DNA of 47,113 nucleotides from CAYVZU01 sp964455935 (GTDB taxonomy: Bacteria; Fibrobacterota; CAYVZU01), in contig CAYVZU010000014.1 of NCBI GenBank assembly GCA_964455935.1, forward strand, positions 1 to 47,113. The letters run 5' to 3'. The number at the start of each line of letters is the position of its first letter. Position 1 is the stretch's first letter. The translations under genes were made by a program, and so were the position numbers. Below, piece after piece: positions 1 to 7,134 of this stretch. The notes under the pieces were generated by a model. That model was not told the origin of the DNA. It saw only the letters and a list, made by a program, of their open reading frames with translations, and ran no database searches.

Positions 1-68
1 TGTCCTCTTCTCCGGCCTCCGCGTTTCTCTGTGGTTTCATGATTCTTTCGAGAGATGTGAGTAGTTAC
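1..68 (-). repeat. Partial copy of a 181-bp palindromic repeat
   Basis: This stretch is the reverse complement of the first 68 bases or so of the element found whole at 24375-24555 and 46876-47056, with only a few differences. It is cut by the window edge. Its terminal GTAACTACTCA motif ends at base 68, about 10 bases before the hydA ribosome binding site, so the element sits directly against the hydA leader. Confidence 0.85.
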
Positions 69-88
69 ACGAAATAAAGGAGTTCGCG

Positions 89-1861
89 ATGCCGAAATTT
101 ACAATCGATGGAAAGCCCCTGGAGGTCGCCGAAGGCACGACCATCCTTGAGGCGGCCAAACAGGTCGGGATCAAGATCCCAACCTTGTGCTATCTCGAAA
201 GCGTGCAGGCCATTGGCGCCTGCCGCGTGTGCCTTGTGGAAATCGAAGGGGCCAAGACCTTGGCCGCCTCCTGTGTCATGCCGGTCTCCGAAGGCATGAA
301 GGTCCATACCAACACAAAGCGTGTGCGCGAGGCGCGCCGAACCAATGTGGAACTGATTCTCTCGGAGCACGAGGGCAATTGCCAGACCTGCGACCGCAAC
401 AATGACTGCGAACTCCAGTCTGTGGCCTTTGAACTAGGCATCAAGGAAATCACCTATGAAGGCGTCAAATCCGGAGCCGGAATGGATGAAAGCACGCCGG
501 CCATTTATCGTGACAACGGCAAGTGCATCAAATGCCGACGTTGCGTGACCGTCTGCAATCAGATTCAGTCGGTGGGTGCTTTGTTCCCGCAGTTTCGCGG
601 TTTCAAAACCGTGATCGGGCCGGCGTTTGGAAGAGACCTGGCCGATGCGCCTTGTGCTCAATGCGGCCAGTGCGCCGCCGTTTGCCCGGTGGGCGCAATC
701 GTCGAAAAGAGCCGCCTGGACGAAGTGTGGGCCGCCCTTGATGACCCGAACAAGACGGTAGTGGTTCAAACCGCCCCAGCGGTCCGGGCTGCCCTAGGCG
801 AGTGCTTCGGCATGCCGGCCGGCACCCTGGTAACCGGCAAAATGACCGCCGCCCTTCGTCGGCTGGGTTTCGACGGTGTGTTCGATACAAATTTCACGGC
901 CGACCTGACCATTATCGAAGAAGGAACCGAACTCCTGGTCCGGCTCAAGAAAGCCGTGGTGGAAAAAAAACCCGTGGCCCTGCCGCAATTTACCAGCTGT
1001 TCGCCGGGATGGATCAAATTCATGGAGCATTTCTACCCCGAGTATCTCTCGAATCTCTCGACCTGCAAGTCGCCCCAACAGATGTTCGGCGCCGTAGCCA
1101 AGACGTACTGGGCGCAAAAAGTCGGCAGGAAACCCGAGGATGTCTTCGTGGTTTCGATTATGCCCTGCGTGGCCAAGAAGTTCGAGGCACAGCGGCCCGA
1201 GATGAATTCAAGCGGCGTGACCGATGTGGACGTGGTGCTCACCACCCGCGAGCTGGGCCGTATGATCAAGCAGGCCGGCATCGATTTCGTCAACCTACCC
1301 GATGAGGCTATGGACAGAATCCTGGGCGTATCATCCGGAGCTGCGGACATTTTCGCCAACACCGGCGGTGTGATGGAAGCCGCCCTGCGCACGGCTTATG
1401 AAGTAATCACCGGAAGGCCCCTGCCCTTCGAAAATCTCCACGTGGATCCAGTTTGGGGCTTGGAAGGGATCAAGGAGGCCGAGGTCACGATTACGGGAAC
1501 GGTGCCGGAATGGTCGTTTTTGGAAGGCGTTACCATGAAGATTGCCGTGGCGCATGGGCTTGGAAACGCGCGCAAACTGATGGAACGGATCAAATCCGGC
1601 GAAGCCGTTTACCATTTTGTCGAAATCATGACCTGTCCGGGCGGATGTATTGGTGGAGGCGGGCAGCCGCGGCTGACCACCAACGAAGTGCGCAAAAAGC
1701 GCATTGACGCGATCAAGAGAGAGGACGAGGGCAAGGAACTCCGAAAATCGCACGATAATCCCAAAATCAAGCAGATCTATGGGGAGTTCCTGGTTGCGCC
1801 TTTGGGGGAAAAGTCACACCATTTGCTGCACACAAAGTATTTCAAACGGGAGAGGATCTGA
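89..1861 (+). CDS. hydA: [FeFe] hydrogenase catalytic subunit, HndD/NADH-dependent type
   Basis: Group A [FeFe] hydrogenase (590 aa), which interconverts H2 and protons. In this family it usually works with NADH-linked HydB/HydC-type subunits, whose genes would lie upstream of the window. Seen in order: a plant-type 2Fe-2S domain (C34, C45, C48, C62), a His-Cys 4Fe-4S region near residue 95-107, two 4Fe-4S motifs near 146-156 and 189-201, then the H-cluster domain. Its three signatures are TSCSPGW (C304), MPCVAKKFE (C360) and a TCPGGCIGGGG motif (C516, C520). The canonical first signature is TSCCPxW, so S305 is a departure. AAAGGAG precedes the ATG. There is no signal peptide, so it is cytoplasmic. 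A perfect Rex-type operator begins right after the stop codon. Confidence 0.95.
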   Translation: MPKFTIDGKPLEVAEGTTILEAAKQVGIKIPTLCYLESVQAIGACRVCLVEIEGAKTLAASCVMPVSEGMKVHTNTKRVREARRTNVELILSEHEGNCQTCDRNNDCELQSVAFELGIKEITYEGVKSGAGMDESTPAIYRDNGKCIKCRRCVTVCNQIQSVGALFPQFRGFKTVIGPAFGRDLADAPCAQCGQCAAVCPVGAIVEKSRLDEVWAALDDPNKTVVVQTAPAVRAALGECFGMPAGTLVTGKMTAALRRLGFDGVFDTNFTADLTIIEEGTELLVRLKKAVVEKKPVALPQFTSCSPGWIKFMEHFYPEYLSNLSTCKSPQQMFGAVAKTYWAQKVGRKPEDVFVVSIMPCVAKKFEAQRPEMNSSGVTDVDVVLTTRELGRMIKQAGIDFVNLPDEAMDRILGVSSGAADIFANTGGVMEAALRTAYEVITGRPLPFENLHVDPVWGLEGIKEAEVTITGTVPEWSFLEGVTMKIAVAHGLGNARKLMERIKSGEAVYHFVEIMTCPGGCIGGGGQPRLTTNEVRKKRIDAIKREDEGKELRKSHDNPKIKQIYGEFLVAPLGEKSHHLLHTKYFKRERI

Positions 1862-1879
1862 TTGTGAACAATTTCACAA
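1862..1879. promoter_or_regulatory. Rex operator (perfect palindrome)
   Basis: TTGTGAACAATTTCACAA matches the Rex consensus TTGTGAA-N4-TTCACAA with two perfect 7-bp arms. It starts at the base after the hydA stop codon and lies about 30 bp upstream of a TATATT -10-like hexamer (1910-1915) in front of the receiver gene. A rex gene is present at 7135, so local autoregulation of the hydrogenase island is a reasonable inference. Confidence 0.8.
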
Positions 1880-1947
1880 TAAAAATGGCTTTCCCCGATG
1901 CTGGTGTGCTATATTGAGGCTTCAGGAAACACAAAGCAGGAGGTTCT

Positions 1948-2331
1948 ATGGCAAAGATTCTTGTAGTGGATGACGATGCCGATTTTGTAGACGCAACCAG
2001 GACTCTCCTGGAGGCCAAGGGTCACAAAGTAAGCAGTGCGCCGGACGGAGAACAGGGTTTTTCCAAGGCCAAAGCCGAGAAGCCAGACCTTATGTTTTTG
2101 GATGTCATGATGGCCCATGACACGGAAGGTTTTGACATTGCCCGCAGACTGAAAGAGGAGCCTTCGACCAAGGCCATTCCGGTTATTATTGTGACGGGAA
2201 TTCGGAAAGCCAAGACCCTTCCCTTCCAATTTGAGCCCGATTCGGACTGGCTTCCAGTCAAAGCCGTACTGGAAAAACCGGTGAAGCCGGATGACTTGTT
2301 GGGACAGATCGAGAAGGCGCTGAAGAAGTAA
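1948..2331 (+). CDS. Stand-alone CheY-like receiver protein
   Basis: Single-domain response regulator receiver of 127 aa with no output domain. The acidic pocket (D8-D10), phospho-acceptor D52 in FLDVMM, T83 and K110 (EKP) are all present, so it should be phosphorylatable. A strong AGGAGGT ribosome binding site precedes the ATG. It lies 86 bp downstream of hydA, behind a perfect Rex operator. That position suggests it is expressed when Rex is released at high NADH, as part of the hydrogenase response. Its partner kinase and target are not visible here. Receivers of this kind occur beside hnd-type hydrogenase genes, but their role is not established to my knowledge. Confidence 0.9.
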   Translation: MAKILVVDDDADFVDATRTLLEAKGHKVSSAPDGEQGFSKAKAEKPDLMFLDVMMAHDTEGFDIARRLKEEPSTKAIPVIIVTGIRKAKTLPFQFEPDSDWLPVKAVLEKPVKPDDLLGQIEKALKK

Positions 2332-2355
2332 GTCGAAGAAGGGCTGTTTTTTTGG

Positions 2356-2391
2356 AAAAAGGGAAGGGGCGCTCGCCCTTTCCCTTTTTAT
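2356..2391. terminator. Bidirectional intrinsic terminator
   Basis: A GC-rich hairpin with arms AAAAAGGGAAGGGGCG and CGCCCTTTCCCTTTTT (one mismatch) is flanked by A and T runs. It lies between the convergent receiver gene and hydE and can end transcription from both sides. The hydE stop codon overlaps its edge. Confidence 0.85.
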
Positions 2392-3482
2392 TTTAACCTG
2401 CTGAAATGCCTCGAATCCCCCCACCGATTCAGAGCCACTGTGCGACCGATCGATTCAATGCGTCGCCGGAGGCATGAGGAACATTGCTCCGCGGATTCAT
2501 CCAGGCAGGGCTTGCCTTCATAAAGCAGGTAGTCGTGGCGAACGTTTGGGGGAGTTGCCATGGGCATGATCACATTGGCCCCGTATTGAAGGCCTAGTTC
2601 CCGGCCTTCGGGGTGGATTGCCTGCAATGCCGTGGTCGAGGCGATGTTGACGTCTTTAAGCACAAGGCGGGTGACCGCGATCATTCGTAACGCCAATCGG
2701 AATACTGCATCCTTGTCGTAACCCCCCGCTATGGCAGTCTGTCCCAGCGGTGTATCCGAATGAGGAATGAACGGCCCCATGCCGATCATATCGATGTCCA
2801 TGTTCCGGAAAAATAGAATATCGTCCGCCAGGTCCTCCGCGGCCTGACCGGGCAATCCGATCATCACGCCGGTCCCAACCTGGAATCCGATTTTGTTGAG
2901 CATTCGCAGGCGTTCGATTCGAGTCTCGATTCTCTGGGATTCCGGATGAATGCGGGCGTAGAGCCTGGGAGAGGATGTCTCGATTCGCAGAAGATACCGA
3001 TGCGCACCGGCCGCAAGAAACCGTCGATATGTTTCTTCCGTCTGCTCGCCCACGCAAAGGGTTATCCCCAACCCGTTCGGCAGGCGCTCCGAGCGTGAAC
3101 ATTGTTTGATTTTTCCCACGCAGTCCTCGACAAAGTCAACGAATTCCGGATCCCGGCGCTCCCCGGATTGCAGCACCACCGACCCATATCCATGTTCTGC
3201 GCACCACAAAGCGGTCGAGACGATTTCGTCTTTTGTGAGCTGAAACCGCTTTACCTTCGTGTTGCCCCTGCGAATGCCGCAGTAGTCGCAGTCATTAAGG
3301 CAAATATTCGAGAATTCGATGAGTCCCCGGAAATAAACCTCCGGCCCGCAATTTTCGAGAAGAATACCGGATGCCTTTTGCCGCAGTAGATCCATGGACG
3401 CATCGTCATCAGCAGAGAGCAGCCGCACGATATCATCGCGGGAAAGCTCGGGCTTGGAGAGAATGGGTTCAATATTTTGCAT
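2388..3482 (-). CDS. hydE: [FeFe] hydrogenase maturase HydE (radical SAM)
   Basis: Radical SAM enzyme of 364 aa that helps build the 2Fe subcluster of the H-cluster, acting on an HydG-derived iron-cysteine complex. The SAM cluster motif CLNDCDYC is at C61, C65 and C68. A C-terminal C-x7-C-x2-C motif (CLDESAEQCSSC) matches the spacing of the accessory cluster site in Thermotoga HydE. I chose the ATG at 3482 because homology begins there; the upstream frame runs back through an inverted repeat and looks non-coding. It is the last gene of the TM1266-like > hydF > hydG > hydE operon and converges on the receiver gene. Confidence 0.95.
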   Translation of the reverse strand: MQNIEPILSKPELSRDDIVRLLSADDDASMDLLRQKASGILLENCGPEVYFRGLIEFSNICLNDCDYCGIRRGNTKVKRFQLTKDEIVSTALWCAEHGYGSVVLQSGERRDPEFVDFVEDCVGKIKQCSRSERLPNGLGITLCVGEQTEETYRRFLAAGAHRYLLRIETSSPRLYARIHPESQRIETRIERLRMLNKIGFQVGTGVMIGLPGQAAEDLADDILFFRNMDIDMIGMGPFIPHSDTPLGQTAIAGGYDKDAVFRLALRMIAVTRLVLKDVNIASTTALQAIHPEGRELGLQYGANVIMPMATPPNVRHDYLLYEGKPCLDESAEQCSSCLRRRIESIGRTVALNRWGDSRHFSRLK

Positions 3483-3515
3483 ATTCAAATCAGGACGGAC
3501 GCGGCATCCACCCGC

Positions 3516-3544
3516 TGCAGTGCCGCGGAGGCCGCGGCACTGCA
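3516..3544. repeat. Perfect hairpin between hydG and hydE
   Basis: Two perfect 13-bp arms, TGCAGTGCCGCGG and CCGCGGCACTGCA, are separated by three bases. There is no following T run in the direction of transcription. It looks like a REP-type palindrome or an mRNA processing and stability hairpin rather than a terminator. Confidence 0.75.
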
Positions 3545-3575
3545 CAGGAGCGGGATAATTGCCAAATACGATAAG

Positions 3576-5069
3576 TCAAAAATACAGGTCCCTCTCCCCT
3601 TTCGTGATTCTTTCATAGTATTCCATGAACTGTTTGGCGGACCCGGGCATTCGTCCGCAGGCATCCTGCATTTCTCTTTGGATCAGGGCTTCGCCGACCT
3701 TCTTCGTCTCGTCCGAGGCAAAATCGTCCAGCCATTCGCGGAATGTCAGCACCGCGTTGAGCTTGCAGAATTTGCCTTCTTGTCCGGTCTTAAGCAGGTC
3801 CATAATGCACTTGCCGGTGCGCGAACAGCGGTACCCGGCCGTGCAGAAGGAGGTGATCGTTCCCATTTGCGCAAGCTCGCCGATGAACTCGTCCAGCGTG
3901 CGCGTATCGCCCAGTATGAACTGCTGGTTGTCTTCTTCCTGCCCCTCTTTTTCCCTGCTATAGGCGCCCACGCCAATTCGTGTGGAAGCGTCGGCTTGTG
4001 TAATCCCCAAAGGAATAAGCGAACGGCGCAGGTGGGCGGTCTCGCGGGCCGTTAGGATCATGCCCGAATACGGAACAGCCAGGCGCAGCACCACAATCGC
4101 TTTGCGAAAATCGGCATCGCTCACCCGGTGTTGCGGGGCCATGCCCTGGAAAGGCGCATTGTGCGCAGGCTCAAGCCGCGGAAACGAAATGGTATGCGGC
4201 CCCAGCCTAAATGTCTCTTCCAACGCGTGCGCGTGATGAACAAGACCCATCACCTCGTAGCGCCAATCGGAAAGGCCAAACAAGGCGCCCATTCCCACAT
4301 CGTCAATCCCGGCCTCCATGGCCCGGTGCATGCAGAAGAGTCGCCATTGGTAGTCGGACTTGATGGTTCCCGCAGGATGCACTTTCGCATATGTTGCCCT
4401 ATGATACGTCTCCTGAAAGACCTGATACGTGCCCAGGCCCGCTCCTTTCAAGGTACGCAAGGCATCCACGCTAAGAGGCGCCGCATTGACGTTAATGCGC
4501 CGAATCTGTCCGTATCCGTGTTTGGTTTTCACGCGCACACTGTAGATCGTCTCCATGGTTTTTACCATGTAATCGACATCGGATGAGGGATGCTCGCCAT
4601 AAACGGCAATAAGGCGCTTGTGCCCGATCTGCCCCGCAAGCGATTCGATCTCTTGGCGGATCTGATCCATACTGAGGAGCCCGCGCTTCATCTGGGAGTT
4701 CTCGCACCGGAATCCGCAATACGTGCAATTGTTGACGCAGTAGCTTGAGAGATAAAGCGGCGCAAAGGTCACGATCCGGTTATCGTAAACCCAATTCTTC
4801 ACCTTGGCCGCGGTTTGTTCCATTTCGGCAATCAGATCGGGATCAATGACATGGAGTAATGCAGCCGTCTCCTCCCCGCTGAGAGTCTGAATTGAGAGAG
4901 ATTTGGCCAGGATCTCCCGGACACGAACAGGATCCGGCGCGGTATTGGCCTTGAGCTCCGACACAATCCGGTCGTCGTCAATGAAATCCCGGCCGTCCTT
5001 AAGATATTTGGCGACCTCGTCACGCTGGATCCGGTTGGCCGTCCAGTTCCGGATCATGGACGGATTCAT
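3576..5069 (-). CDS. hydG: [FeFe] hydrogenase maturase HydG (radical SAM tyrosine lyase), variant C-terminus
   Basis: HydG cleaves tyrosine to give the CO and CN ligands of the H-cluster. The SAM motif CVNNCTYC is at C111, C115 and C118. The C-terminal domain carries the region that normally reads C-x2-C-x22-C and holds the auxiliary Fe-S cluster. Here C409 and C435 are in place, but position 412 is Gly (CTAGYRC), and extra cysteines occur at 415 and 421. ThiH, the nearest relative, is much shorter and lacks this domain. The start at 5069 has GTGAGG six bases upstream and gives 497 aa, close to the family norm; the open frame upstream overlaps hydF and is not coding. It is co-oriented with hydF and hydE. 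Confidence 0.93.
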   Translation of the reverse strand: MNPSMIRNWTANRIQRDEVAKYLKDGRDFIDDDRIVSELKANTAPDPVRVREILAKSLSIQTLSGEETAALLHVIDPDLIAEMEQTAAKVKNWVYDNRIVTFAPLYLSSYCVNNCTYCGFRCENSQMKRGLLSMDQIRQEIESLAGQIGHKRLIAVYGEHPSSDVDYMVKTMETIYSVRVKTKHGYGQIRRINVNAAPLSVDALRTLKGAGLGTYQVFQETYHRATYAKVHPAGTIKSDYQWRLFCMHRAMEAGIDDVGMGALFGLSDWRYEVMGLVHHAHALEETFRLGPHTISFPRLEPAHNAPFQGMAPQHRVSDADFRKAIVVLRLAVPYSGMILTARETAHLRRSLIPLGITQADASTRIGVGAYSREKEGQEEDNQQFILGDTRTLDEFIGELAQMGTITSFCTAGYRCSRTGKCIMDLLKTGQEGKFCKLNAVLTFREWLDDFASDETKKVGEALIQREMQDACGRMPGSAKQFMEYYERITKGERDLYF

Positions 5070-5089
5070 GTTTGCCTCACTTCCTGGAT

Positions 5090-5109
5090 GGACACGGCAT
5101 GCCGTGTCC
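5090..5109. repeat. 20-bp perfect palindrome between hydF and hydG
   Basis: GGACACGGCATGCCGTGTCC is fully self-complementary and lies in the hydF-hydG gap. Similar GACACGGCATGCCGTGTC palindromes are common dispersed elements in many bacterial genomes. Together with the hairpin at 3516-3544 it means both internal gaps of the maturation operon carry a strong hairpin. Confidence 0.75.
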
Positions 5110-5175
5110 CTACATCTGATAGGATTTGCTTCGTCCTGCATGCTTTCCAAACTGACATCAGCGTACCAAGAATGA

Positions 5176-6414
5176 TCACCTCTGCCTCGCTGCCCGATAC
5201 GCATCCAGCGCCGCCGGGAAAGGCGACAGCACACGCTCGGCCACACCCTGGAGAACCGAAATCGCGACCCCGTAGTTCGTAATCGCCACCCCGGTCTCTT
5301 TGGCACGCTGTAGCCGAACCAGCATCTCCCTGCGAGTGAGCATGCACGATCCACAATGCATAATAAGCCGAAAGCTTGACAGATCCGATGGAAAATCACG
5401 TCCGGAAACAACCTCAATTCGAAGATCGAGACCCATTTTTTCCCGTAACCAGTTTGGAATCTTGACGCGGCCGATATCGCCTTCGATGGGATGATGAGTG
5501 CACGATTCGGAGATCAGAATCCGATCTCCCGATTTCAAATGATGGATGGCTGCAGCCCCTTCGGCCAGGTCCTCAAGATTCGCTTTGAGCCGTGCAAACA
5601 GGATGGAGAATGTTGTGCACGGAACACCGGCAGGCGTTTCGGCGACCATTTTGTGCACGACCTGCGAATCACACACCACCAGATGAGGCGGGTCTTTGAG
5701 CTTCGACAGTGTGTGGCCGTACTCGTGCTCTCTGACCACAACCGTCCCGGCGCCGTGATCCAGTGCATCGCGAATCGTCTGCACCTGCGGCAGAATAAGC
5801 CGGCCCTTCGGCGCTTCCTTGTCGATGGGCACGATGAGCACAACCGTTCCGCCGGGTGGAAGAAGGTCGCCGACCAGAGGCGGAGTACGCAGCGCATCCT
5901 CGGGCAGCGCCCGGATCAGAAGCCGCTTGAAATCGTACACCAACAAAGGGTCCGGATTCTTGCACGAGCAGGTCATGACGAAAGACGCTCTGCTCCCCAG
6001 CTCCCCGAGAGCTTTCTCATCCAACGGGCGAAGATCCACCTTGTTAACGACAAGGATAAGAGGAACTTTTCGTTTCTTCGCCTCAGCCACAATACCGCTC
6101 TCGACTTCATGCCACTCGCCCGCCTCGGAGATCAAAACAAAGATATCGGCCCGCTCAAGAACCTTTCGGGTCCGGCCTAACCGGGCAGCCGAAAGCTCGG
6201 AATCATCATCGAGTCCGGCAGTGTCCAGGAAGAGCACCGGGCCAACGGGCAACAGCTCCATGGCCTTTTCAACAACATCCGTTGTGGTTCCAGGTACAGA
6301 AGAGGTAATCGAGACATCCTGGGCCGCGATGCGGTTCAAGAAACTGGATTTGCCCACATTGGTTCGCCCGAATAAACCAATCTGAAGACGCATTGATTTC
6401 GGTGCTTGGTCCAC
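5176..6414 (-). CDS. hydF: [FeFe] hydrogenase maturation GTPase HydF
   Basis: Scaffold GTPase of 412 aa that receives the 2Fe subcluster from the HydE/HydG pathway and delivers it to apo-HydA. Seen: P-loop GRTNVGKSS (residues 16-24), G3 DTAGLDD, G4 NKVD, a middle dimerisation region, and the C-terminal cluster-binding motif C305-x-H307 ... H353-C354-xx-C357, which fits CxHx(44-53)HCxxC. It starts with GTG at 6414; GAGGTGG lies a few bases upstream. It follows the TM1266-like gene by 16 bases, so the two are certainly co-transcribed. Confidence 0.96.
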   Translation of the reverse strand: MDQAPKSMRLQIGLFGRTNVGKSSFLNRIAAQDVSITSSVPGTTTDVVEKAMELLPVGPVLFLDTAGLDDDSELSAARLGRTRKVLERADIFVLISEAGEWHEVESGIVAEAKKRKVPLILVVNKVDLRPLDEKALGELGSRASFVMTCSCKNPDPLLVYDFKRLLIRALPEDALRTPPLVGDLLPPGGTVVLIVPIDKEAPKGRLILPQVQTIRDALDHGAGTVVVREHEYGHTLSKLKDPPHLVVCDSQVVHKMVAETPAGVPCTTFSILFARLKANLEDLAEGAAAIHHLKSGDRILISESCTHHPIEGDIGRVKIPNWLREKMGLDLRIEVVSGRDFPSDLSSFRLIMHCGSCMLTRREMLVRLQRAKETGVAITNYGVAISVLQGVAERVLSPFPAALDAYRAARQR

Positions 6415-6430
6415 AATCCACCTCGTATAT

Positions 6431-6679
6431 TCAGATTTTGCTAAGTGCCGATTTCACCGAAACCCCTGTTAGCTTTCCCAGTTTCCCGGTAAGCGCACCC
6501 ATTTCATCGGTGGTGGCTTCGATAACAACCGATATGATACTGCAGTGACCCCGCGCATTGGGCACCCCTGTTCGAACTACAATTGCATCCCCATACTCGG
6601 CCAGAATGCGGTTGACCTTTTCTCCGCTCGCTTTTCGGTCCTCGACAATGATCCCCACAAAACCAAGACGTTTGTCCAT
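6431..6679 (-). CDS. TM1266-like iron-only hydrogenase system regulator
   Basis: Small protein of 82 aa matching the family named after Thermotoga TM1266, which occurs beside hydEFG and is described as a putative regulator of the iron-only hydrogenase system. It has an ACT/NikR-C-like ferredoxin fold pattern (RLGFVGIIVEDR, then GHCSIISVVIEA). It has no HTH domain, so it is likely a sensor or modulator rather than a direct DNA binder. It is the first gene of the hydFGE operon. No clear free SD lies upstream; the only G-rich stretch (GGGG) is inside the 3' arm of a hairpin, which may make translation conditional. Confidence 0.88.
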   Translation of the reverse strand: MDKRLGFVGIIVEDRKASGEKVNRILAEYGDAIVVRTGVPNARGHCSIISVVIEATTDEMGALTGKLGKLTGVSVKSALSKI

Positions 6680-6689
6680 AAATGAAAAT

Positions 6690-6717
6690 CCCCATTTCCG
6701 CCTAGGCGGAAACGGGG
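6690..6717 (-). promoter_or_regulatory. Hairpin covering the ribosome-binding region of the TM1266-like gene
   Basis: Two 13-bp arms with one mismatch (CCCCGTTTCCGCC and GGCGGAAATGGGG on the mRNA strand) enclose a two-base loop. The 3' arm ends in GGGG about 10 bases before the start codon and is the only SD-like sequence. The fold would therefore limit ribosome access. It sits at the end of a roughly 120-nt leader that contains at least one further hairpin (GTTCGG...CCGAAC near 6771-6793). Confidence 0.6.
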
Positions 6718-6804
6718 CTTAAATCCGTTCTTCCGCCCTCGGCTTTAGAATGCTCCTGGCCTCAGGTGGGTTCGGCAAGAATCAAACCGAACTCTCTAAC
6801 TAAT

Positions 6805-6833
6805 AAACTACTTAGTTCGCTACCACTTGTCAA
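6805..6833 (-). promoter_or_regulatory. Promoter of the TM1266-like-hydFGE operon
   Basis: On the minus strand TTGACA (6828-6833) is followed after 17 bp by TAGTTT (6805-6810). The -35 is a perfect consensus, the -10 is weaker. It would give a leader of about 120 nt before the start codon at 6679. A Rex-like site lies five bases upstream of the -35. Confidence 0.55.
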
Positions 6834-6838
6834 TATAT

Positions 6839-6856
6839 TTGTGAATATTAGAACAA
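6839..6856. promoter_or_regulatory. Candidate Rex operator, imperfect
   Basis: TTGTGAATATTAGAACAA keeps the TTGT-N10-ACAA frame and one perfect TTGTGAA half-site. The other half matches at four of seven positions. It lies between the divergent TM1266-like-hydFGE operon and rex, beside the -35 of the former, which suits joint control by Rex. Confidence 0.5.
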
Positions 6857-7010
6857 TAAACCGCCATATCATTGGTATTAAGGCCATAAATATGCTAATT
6901 AATATTCCAATCTGGAACATTTAATTCCAATTAAGATGTCCAGTGGGACAAAAAAGACTTTTTTATTAGCTTGATCTTATGTATTTTTTGATTGCTTAGG
7001 AACCCATTAT
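6857..7010. other. AT-rich divergent intergenic region
   Basis: No gene is seen here; the whole gap between the TM1266-like gene and rex is 455 bp. This part is clearly more AT-rich than its surroundings. It contains two ATTCCAAT direct repeats exactly 20 bp apart (6904-6911 and 6924-6931), a TTCCA-N3-TGGAA inverted repeat overlapping the first, and a small GTCC/GGAC hairpin. These may be activator or promoter sites for rex. I could not place a convincing rex promoter. Confidence 0.4.
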
Positions 7011-7053
7011 CTCATCCCTCTCCCTTCGATAGGAGAGGATTGAGGTGAGGGTG
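7011..7053. repeat. CTCTCCC-type palindromic repeat (short form)
   Basis: An imperfect palindrome with CTCTCC and GGAGAG arms, flanked by CTCATCC and GGTGAGG, lies in front of rex. It resembles the longer copy at 15803-15886. Elements of this CCTCACC...CTCTCCC type are widespread dispersed repeats in bacteria. Confidence 0.65.
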
Positions 7054-7134
7054 TTTGATCGGTGAATTTTTCACGAAACAAGTAAGAACAGGTACTATGC
7101 CTTTGAAGCCCATAGGATATAGGATAAAGGAAAA

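Noticed and set aside
1886..1903. Sigma-54-like promoter (TGGC...TGC) before the receiver gene
   Set aside because: The GG to GC distance is 11 and not 10, and the rest of the consensus is poor.
5070..5417. N-terminal extension of hydG
   Set aside because: It overlaps hydF on the same strand, contains the 20-bp palindrome and has no family similarity; the start at 5069 has a ribosome binding site.
7062..7074. GTGAA-TTT-TTCAC dyad before rex as a Rex operator
   Set aside because: The half-sites are separated by three bases and not four, and the flanking TTG/CAA are missing.
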